Below, piece after piece: positions 42,150 to 47,107 of a stretch of DNA of 47,107 bases. Both the position numbers and the translations under genes were made by a program. The stretch comes from UKL13-3 sp964392775. Lineage in GTDB: Bacteria; Bacteroidota; Bacteroidia; UKL13-3. Numbering within the stretch: the stretch's first letter is position 1; the number at the start of each line of letters is the position of its first letter. Under the pieces are notes generated by a model. It worked only from the letters and a program-made list of their open reading frames with translations, did not search any database and was not told the DNA's origin. The stretch is taken from positions 1 through 47,107 of the forward strand of contig CAYMRD010000019.1 of the NCBI GenBank assembly GCA_964392775.1, read 5' to 3'.

Positions 42150-43141
42150 GCCAACAGCTGAAATCGGCTCTACAGTATGGTATCATTGGCCTGACAGGGG
42201 CATTTTTCCTCTATTTTGTGTTTAAGGGTACCGATTGGAACGATTTGCTCCTTAAGTTTGAGCATACCAATTACTGGTGGATTGCTGCGGGCATGACCGT
42301 TTCTGTGTTCAGCCATTATATCCGGGCTTACCGCGCAACGATGTTGTACGAGGTACTGGATTACAATGTAAAGGTTCGCAATAGTTTTTATGCGGTGATG
42401 ATCGGGTATATGATGAACTATATCATTCCGCGTGCCGGTGAAGTTTCGCGTTGTGCGGCCCTCACCAAAACCGATGATATTCCGGTGAACAAATCGCTGG
42501 GAACCGTAGTTACCGAACGTATTTTTGATATGGTGATTTTACTGCTCATGCTGGTGGTGGTGTTCCTGTTTCAATTTGATTTACTAACTTCATTTATTTC
42601 AAACGCTCTGCAATCGGGCGCACCTGCAACTGCTTCGGGCCCTAATATTAAACTGATTGCCCTCATTATATTGGCAGCAGGGGCAATCGGTATCTATACG
42701 CTTCGCAAAAAATTGGCGAGCCATCCTCTTTTCGTGAAAATTTGGACCTTGTTAATGGGTTTTGCAGAAGGATTGCTCAGCATTCGCAAAGTCAAAAAAC
42801 CAATTGTATTTATAGCCTTATCCATCGCCATTTGGTTGTGTTATGTGCTGATGATGTATTTCTGCCTGTTTGCCATGGAAGCAACTGCATCGCTTAGTTT
42901 TATGGATTGCCTCACCGTATTTGTGATTGGCTCCATCGGCATGATTATTCCGGCACCGGGCGCAGGTGCGGGTACTTACCATTTTGCCGTGATGCAATCG
43001 CTCTTATTGTTTGGCGTTGCCGAAGCTGATGGTATTGCGTATGCTACCATTGTACATGGCGTGCAAATGATTTTATTATTGGCCATTGGAGCGGTTTGCT
43101 CTTTATTGGTACTTGCTCAACATAAACGTAAAGGCTTATAA
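42146..43141 (+). CDS. Flippase-like / lysylphosphatidylglycerol synthase TM-region protein (UPF0104-type)
   Basis: The protein has 331 residues and about eight membrane helices. Typical blocks are FEHTNYWWIAAGMTVSVFSHYIRAYRA, YMMNYIIPRAGEVSRCAAL, ERIFDMVILLLML and PAPGAGAGTYHFA, which match the family without a catalytic C-terminal domain. It starts with TTG at 42146, overlapping the TGA of panD by four bases, and no better start exists for 50 codons, so translation is probably coupled. It may move or modify lipids. The substrate is unknown. Confidence 0.85.
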   Translation: MSQQLKSALQYGIIGLTGAFFLYFVFKGTDWNDLLLKFEHTNYWWIAAGMTVSVFSHYIRAYRATMLYEVLDYNVKVRNSFYAVMIGYMMNYIIPRAGEVSRCAALTKTDDIPVNKSLGTVVTERIFDMVILLLMLVVVFLFQFDLLTSFISNALQSGAPATASGPNIKLIALIILAAGAIGIYTLRKKLASHPLFVKIWTLLMGFAEGLLSIRKVKKPIVFIALSIAIWLCYVLMMYFCLFAMEATASLSFMDCLTVFVIGSIGMIIPAPGAGAGTYHFAVMQSLLLFGVAEADGIAYATIVHGVQMILLLAIGAVCSLLVLAQHKRKGL

Positions 43142-43153
43142 TTACTGCCGTGG

Positions 43154-43377
43154 AGACGCATAATGATGCGTCTTTACTCGCGGTTCAATTTGATTATTAT
43201 TCGATGGTCTGTATTCCTTACCGTCTCTCCTTCACCGTTCATCCTTCTTCTTTCTGCACAGCAGAAACCTCTGTGCCTTTCTTTCTCTGTGGTTGAAAAA
43301 TCCTCCTTCTTCCTCTGCGGTTTCCTTTTCTTTTACATTACGTTATTTCGTGAGTGAGACGCATAATTATGCGTCTC
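43154..43377. repeat. REP class F pair flanking a C/T-rich segment
   Basis: GAGACGCATAATGATGCGTC (43154-43172, then TTTAC) and the perfect palindrome GAGACGCATAATTATGCGTCTC (43356-43377) bracket about 180 bp of C/T-rich sequence with CTCTGTG and CTCTGCGG words. No gene is seen in the 273-bp gap. The two palindromes share the GACGCAT-AAT-ATGCGTC core. Confidence 0.6.
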
Positions 43378-43414
43378 TACACATTACGAATTATATTTTC
43401 GATATTCGCACACC

Positions 43415-43909
43415 ATGACCCATACTGAATTTATCCAGAACAAAATTTGCACCTCCACCGAACAACTCTTAAACAAGATTGCCAAATGGAATGAAGGAGG
43501 CGAAAAAATTGTATTCACCAATGGTGTGTTTGATTTGGTGCACCGCGGTCATGTGGATTATTTAGCTAAGGCCCGCGACCTGGGCGACCGTTTGGTGATG
43601 GGCGTTAACAGCGATGCTTCGGTGAGTAAACTCAAAGGGCCGCACCGCCCTATTCAGGATGAATATTCACGCATGCTTATTTTGGCCTCGTTTGAATTTG
43701 TGGATGCTGTAATTGTGTTTGGCGACCAAACACCTTACGAACTCATCAAACTGGTACAACCCGATGTATTGGTAAAAGGCAGCGACTATAAAGCCGAAGA
43801 TATTGTAGGTTTTGATGTGGTAACGGCCAAAGGCGGGCGTGTGCAAACCATCGACTTTATTCCGGGGTTTTCTACATCACTCATCGAGAAAAAAATTAAA
43901 GAGGGTTAG
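43415..43909 (+). CDS. rfaE2: D-glycero-beta-D-manno-heptose 1-phosphate adenylyltransferase
   Basis: The protein has 164 residues. The cytidylyltransferase-like fold shows VFTNGVFDLVHRGHVDYLAKA (HxGH) at 33-53 and later VLVKGSDYKAEDIVG and the ISTT-like PGFSTSLIEKKIK. It adenylates heptose phosphate for the lipopolysaccharide inner core. It is the stand-alone form: no kinase domain (RfaE1 part) is attached and none lies nearby. Some Bacteroidota members lack heptose, so relatives may act on a different sugar phosphate. Confidence 0.9.
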   Translation: MTHTEFIQNKICTSTEQLLNKIAKWNEGGEKIVFTNGVFDLVHRGHVDYLAKARDLGDRLVMGVNSDASVSKLKGPHRPIQDEYSRMLILASFEFVDAVIVFGDQTPYELIKLVQPDVLVKGSDYKAEDIVGFDVVTAKGGRVQTIDFIPGFSTSLIEKKIKEG

Positions 43910-43939
43910 CCTTCGACCAGCCCTATCGGGCGCTCAGGC

Positions 43940-44055
43940 ACCATTCCTTCTTTTCGACCTTTGCGTGTATTTCTTCGCGCTCTTTGCGGTTGGCTTCGGC
44001 TTCGCTCAGCCACCTTTATCTGCTTAGCAGAAAGCTGTGCGGTTTCCGCTTCGCT
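43940..44055. repeat. Degenerate intergenic repeat between rfaE2 and purN
   Basis: The convergent gap has alternating GCGGTTTCCGCTTCGC-like and CTTCGGCTTCGCT-like words and a small hairpin (CTGCTTAGCAGAAAG region). It resembles the tracts at 40616 and 43200. No terminator with a clear T-run is seen. Confidence 0.35.
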
Positions 44056-44059
44056 GCGG

Positions 44060-44626
44060 TTAAGCCTTCAGGTATTCTTCAATCACCTTCGGGAAATGCG
44101 TCATCTCGAGTAACGAAATTTTCGTAGCGATGCTTTCCATATCATCGAGTGGTGTTACGGCAAACGATTGCTGAAACAGGTGTGTACCTTCGTCAAAATG
44201 TTCGTTGACAAGGTGAATGGTGATGCCGTGAGTGGTTTCTTTATTGGCCAACACAGCCTCGTGCACATGGTGTCCGTACATGCCTTTGCCACCATAGTTT
44301 GGCAATAGAGCCGGATGGATATTTATAATTTTGTTTTCGTATTGTTTCACCAGATAAGCCGGTACCAATAAGAGGAATCCGGCCAATACGATGATATCGG
44401 GTTGGTATTGTTGGATAATGGGCAAAAATGTATCGGCATCATTCAACTGTTTGCGTGTGATAAGCTCCACAGGCACGTTCCACTTTTCCATTTTAGGAAT
44501 CACACCGGCCCCGGTATTGTTGCAAAACAAACCAACCACTTTTACATCGGTGCTTTTAGCAAAATACTGGCAAATATTATCGGCATTGGTGCCACTGCCT
44601 GAAGCAAATAGAACGATTCGTTTCAT
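44060..44626 (-). CDS. purN: Phosphoribosylglycinamide formyltransferase
   Basis: The protein has 188 residues, slightly shorter than the E. coli enzyme. It transfers formyl from 10-formyl-THF to GAR in purine synthesis. The N-terminal ASGSGTNADNI binds phosphate. The catalytic Asn-His-Asp are in IINIHPALLPNYGGKGMYG and HFDEGTHLFQQ. The next gene on this strand (ribH) is 44 bp upstream. Confidence 0.95.
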   Translation of the reverse strand: MKRIVLFASGSGTNADNICQYFAKSTDVKVVGLFCNNTGAGVIPKMEKWNVPVELITRKQLNDADTFLPIIQQYQPDIIVLAGFLLLVPAYLVKQYENKIINIHPALLPNYGGKGMYGHHVHEAVLANKETTHGITIHLVNEHFDEGTHLFQQSFAVTPLDDMESIATKISLLEMTHFPKVIEEYLKA

Positions 44627-44670
44627 GTTTAATTACAGAAGTCAGTATTACGATTTAAGACAGAATCTAT

Positions 44671-45159
44671 TTATACATTTTCTTTCAGCAAGAGCATTTT
44701 CAAAGCCGTTTCGGCTGCTTCCACCCCTTTATTGCCATGTTTGCCACCTGCACGTTCCAAAGCCTGTTGCTGATCTTGTGTGGTAAGTACACCGAAGATA
44801 GCCGGCTTGCCCGTATCGAGGCCCACCTGCATCACCCCATGAGCGCAGGCATCGCAGATAAAATCAAAATGGCGGGTTTCGCCCTGAATCACACATCCAA
44901 GTGTGATCACAGCATCTATATCCTTGCGTTGGGCCATCCAGTTGGCAGCCAGCGGAAGCTCAAACGAGCCCGGTACAAACTTCACTTCAATATGTTTGTC
45001 TTTGACGCCCTGCTCTTTTAAAAAGTCCATAGCACCATTCATGAGCGCATGGGTAATATCCGGATTCCAGTCGGCCACCACAATGCCAATACGGTACTTT
45101 TTAAATGCCTTATCCGATTGCAGACTGGTTTGCGAAAGGTTCTTTAACTGTGTTGCCAT
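44671..45159 (-). CDS. ribH: 6,7-dimethyl-8-ribityllumazine synthase
   Basis: The protein has 162 residues. It condenses the ribityl-pyrimidine with dihydroxybutanone phosphate in riboflavin synthesis. Hallmarks are VADWNPDITHAL, VPGSFELPLAANWMA, ITLGCVIQGETRHFDFI and GVLTTQDQQQALERAGG. It lies upstream of purN and downstream of the TPR membrane gene, with a terminator between it and that gene at 45240-45266. Confidence 0.96.
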   Translation of the reverse strand: MATQLKNLSQTSLQSDKAFKKYRIGIVVADWNPDITHALMNGAMDFLKEQGVKDKHIEVKFVPGSFELPLAANWMAQRKDIDAVITLGCVIQGETRHFDFICDACAHGVMQVGLDTGKPAIFGVLTTQDQQQALERAGGKHGNKGVEAAETALKMLLLKENV

Positions 45160-45239
45160 AACGGGAGATTAAATTCGAAATTCAAATATCGAAATTCGAG
45201 ATTGTAAAACTTATAATGTTTTGAATAAACTGAAACAAA

Positions 45240-45266
45240 AAAACCGCGGGGTTAAGCCGCGGTTTT
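45240..45266. terminator. Intrinsic terminator between the TPR gene and ribH
   Basis: AAAACCGCGG and CCGCGGTTTT flank a 7-nt loop. The A and T runs allow it to act on both strands. On the minus strand it ends the pdhA-TPR unit, 17 nt after the TPR gene stop. Confidence 0.85.
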
Positions 45267-45282
45267 CAGGTATTTTAATGAA

Positions 45283-45966
45283 TTATTTGCCTTCTTTTAA
45301 TGCCGTAGCACGGGCAATATACTTGTCAATATCCTGTGCTTCCTGAGCATCAGCATAGTCGTTTTTGATGGTAGTGTATACATCAACCGCTTCGCTGTAA
45401 TTTTTTTGCTCTTCGAATACCAATCCTGCTTTTTTGAAGAAGATAGGAGAAGTCAGTTTGTTTGAGCTCATTTTAGCTGCTTTCATATAGTGTTTTACAC
45501 CATTGTCAAGGTCAGCTAACTCAACATACGCATCACCAATGGCACCTTCGGCCAATGGAGCTACCAACTCGTTAGAGGTTGAAAAGTCTTCCAACTGATC
45601 AATGGCTTCCTGAAATTGTCCGCTGCGCAGATGGCAGATACCTGCATAATAATGCGCCAGGTTTCCTGCTTTGGTTCCGCTGTACTCATCGGCAATAGCC
45701 AAAAATCCTTTGAACGATTCATTTCCATTCAACGCCAAACTAAATGAGTCCACATCAAAATAATTTTGCGCTATGAAAATTTCCTTTTGCGCCTCGGCTT
45801 CGCGAGGTGTCAAATAAAATTTATGGTATACGAAATAACCGCTCACAATCACCACCAATGCAATCAGTGCGGTGTTGATATTCTTTTTGTGGCGTGCATA
45901 AAAGTCTTCTACCTTATGTGTAGTTTCCAGTAATCCTTTGTCGAGATCTAAATTGTTATTGCTCAT
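45283..45966 (-). CDS. Membrane-anchored TPR protein (YfgM-like)
   Basis: The protein has 227 residues. A single membrane helix (NTALIALVVIVSGYFVYHKF, about 31-50) follows a short cytoplasmic N terminus. The rest is a tetratricopeptide array (AHYYAGICHLRSGQFQEAIDQLEDF, GAIGDAYVELADLDNGVKHYMKAA, FKKAGLVFEEQKNYSEAVDVYTTI). The layout resembles YfgM-type or 'tetratricopeptide repeat-like domain' proteins of the Bacteroidota envelope. It is 25 bp downstream of pdhA on the same strand. Role unknown. Confidence 0.8.
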   Translation of the reverse strand: MSNNNLDLDKGLLETTHKVEDFYARHKKNINTALIALVVIVSGYFVYHKFYLTPREAEAQKEIFIAQNYFDVDSFSLALNGNESFKGFLAIADEYSGTKAGNLAHYYAGICHLRSGQFQEAIDQLEDFSTSNELVAPLAEGAIGDAYVELADLDNGVKHYMKAAKMSSNKLTSPIFFKKAGLVFEEQKNYSEAVDVYTTIKNDYADAQEAQDIDKYIARATALKEGK

Positions 45967-45991
45967 TGTAGTTTATGTTTCGGGATAAAAA

Positions 45992-46987
45992 TTATTCAGT
46001 GATAAATGGATAGTTCGGTTCTGAGTATACGTCTTCATAAATCGCGCTTCCTTCAGGGTAAGGCGAGTTTTCGGCAAACTCTACACTATCCAAAACGATG
46101 GCTTCGATTTTGGCTTCCATCTCATCAAACCATGTTGAGGTAGCGTATTTATTTTTGAGGATGCTTGCCTTCACGCCTTCCATCGGATCTTTTTGTTTGT
46201 ACTCTTCAACCTCTTCTTTGGTACGGTACTTAGCAGGATCACTCATGGAGTGACCGCGGTAGCGGTAGGTACGAATTTCGAGGAAAGTAGGACCATCACC
46301 TCTGCGGGCGCGATCAGCAGCTTCGGCAATGGCTTCGTGAACGGTTTCACATTGCATGCCATCAACAGCAGCACACGGCATATCGTAAGCCAATCCAAGC
46401 TTGTAAATATCCATCATATTGGTGGTACGTTCAACCGATGTTCCCATTGCGTAACCATTGTTTTCGCAAATGAAAATCACGGGAGTCTTCCACAACATAG
46501 CCATATTAAAGGCTTCGTGCACTGCACCCTGACGAACAGCTCCATCGCCCATATAGGCCAATGTTACTTGTTTACCGCCACGGTAAGCATCGGCAAAAGC
46601 AATACCTGCACCCAACGGAATTTGTCCACCCACAATACCATGTCCGCCAAAGAAGTTATGCTCCTTTGAAAACATGTGCATCGAGCCGCCTTTACCTTTA
46701 GAGCAACCTGTAACTTTACCATACAACTCCGCCATCACTTCGCGGGCCGGGATACCACAAGCCAAAGCATGTGCGTGGTCGCGGTAAGCTGTAATATGGC
46801 GGTCGTCTTTGTTCAAAGCACTCATGGCTCCGGCAACTACCGCTTCTTGTCCGATATAGAGGTGACAAAATCCCTTTATTTTCTGCTGTCCGTACAACTG
46901 CGCGCACTTTTCCTCGAACCTGCGCATGAGCAACATCGACTCATACCATCCGAGGTAGGTTTCTTTTGTAAATTTAGTTTTCGCCAT
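45992..46987 (-). CDS. pdhA: Pyruvate dehydrogenase E1 component, alpha subunit
   Basis: The protein has 331 residues, full length for the alpha subunit. It binds thiamine diphosphate and decarboxylates pyruvate, with the beta subunit elsewhere. Features are MLLMRRFEEKCAQLYG, GFCHLYIGQEAVVAG, the TPP motif GDGAVRQGAVHEAFNMA...ENN, and the phosphorylation-loop-like TYRYRGHSMSDPAKYRT. A promoter is seen at 47005-47034. The beta subunit is not in this window. Confidence 0.96.
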   Translation of the reverse strand: MAKTKFTKETYLGWYESMLLMRRFEEKCAQLYGQQKIKGFCHLYIGQEAVVAGAMSALNKDDRHITAYRDHAHALACGIPAREVMAELYGKVTGCSKGKGGSMHMFSKEHNFFGGHGIVGGQIPLGAGIAFADAYRGGKQVTLAYMGDGAVRQGAVHEAFNMAMLWKTPVIFICENNGYAMGTSVERTTNMMDIYKLGLAYDMPCAAVDGMQCETVHEAIAEAADRARRGDGPTFLEIRTYRYRGHSMSDPAKYRTKEEVEEYKQKDPMEGVKASILKNKYATSTWFDEMEAKIEAIVLDSVEFAENSPYPEGSAIYEDVYSEPNYPFITE

Positions 46988-47004
46988 TTTTATAAAAAGT
47001 GTTG

Positions 47005-47034
47005 CAAAACTAACAAAATTTAGGACAGCACAAA
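47005..47034 (-). promoter_or_regulatory. Candidate Bacteroidota-type promoter of pdhA
   Basis: On the minus strand TTTG (47031-47034) is followed after 18 nt by TAGTTTTG (47005-47012), a full TAnnTTTG match. The transcript would begin about 12 nt upstream of the pdhA start codon. Confidence 0.55.
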
Positions 47035-47107
47035 GCGTAAACTACATTCCTGCAGGGCAACACGCATTAAATTATAAGAGATAAGAGAAAGTCATGATTC
47101 CAGGAGG

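Overview
This window looks like a chromosomal segment of a member of the Bacteroidota. The supporting signs are a type IX secretion (T9SS) type-A sorting tail on a SprB-repeat adhesin, a bacillithiol glycosyltransferase (BshA), a stand-alone RfaE2, a GSCFA protein, a NagZ/beta-lactamase fusion, many small outer-membrane barrels, and promoters fitting the Bacteroidota pattern TTTG-N18-20-TAnnTTTG. The genus cannot be told from the sequence alone. No rRNA, tRNA, CRISPR array, prophage or conjugative module was seen. Both ends cut through intergenic DNA.

Layout. (1) 1-4.8 kb: a gene-poor left end, a K+ channel, a PagL-like lipid A deacylase, and two tandem paralogous outer-membrane proteins. (2) 4.8-11.2 kb: a run of exported genes on the minus strand: a Tyr/Gly/His-rich protein, an Omp85-type barrel, a small barrel and a patatin-Omp85 (PlpD-like) protein. 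(3) 11.2-14.6 kb: a DUF3805-like protein, a sugar nucleotidyltransferase whose start overlaps a ParE/RelE-type toxin-antitoxin pair, and glyA. (4) 14.6-19 kb: a REP-associated tyrosine transposase (RAYT) framed by palindromes, then the SprB-like adhesin. (5) 19-31.9 kb: a TPR lipoprotein, an extended SDR, an arginase-fold protein without metal ligands, a membrane glycosyltransferase, bshA, the NagZ-lactamase fusion, mutL, a second RAYT with its own REP array, an alpha/beta hydrolase and 3-hydroxybutyrate dehydrogenase. (6) 31.9-43.1 kb: a sodium-solute symporter, recR, a CstB-like persulfide dioxygenase-rhodanese, a giant lamin-tail-domain protein, an ArsR-SRPBCC-DoxX operon, a GSCFA protein, panD and a flippase-like membrane protein. 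(7) 43.4-47.1 kb: rfaE2, purN, ribH, a TPR membrane protein and pdhA.

The most distinctive layer is intergenic. At least six families of short palindromes occupy the gaps: GTTGAC-TTMA-GTCAAC, CAGTCRG-TTAAAA-CYGACTG, GTCCCTACGGGAC, GGTAGCCCC-AAA-GGGGCG, GGACGTGYCGTCC and GAGACGCATAATTATGCGTCTC. There is also a 157-bp element with inverted ends, which looks like a MITE. Two families each sit around a RAYT gene, and others are orphans. One copy is a perfect 62-bp palindrome that contains the stop codons of both flanking convergent genes, so it probably now works as a bidirectional terminator.

Most of the coding content is core metabolism plus cell-envelope functions. The items most worth following up are the RAYT/REP families, the toxin-antitoxin pair coupled to a nucleotidyltransferase, the metal-site-less arginase homologue, the MutL with a degenerate endonuclease site, and the outer-membrane cluster around the patatin-Omp85 protein.
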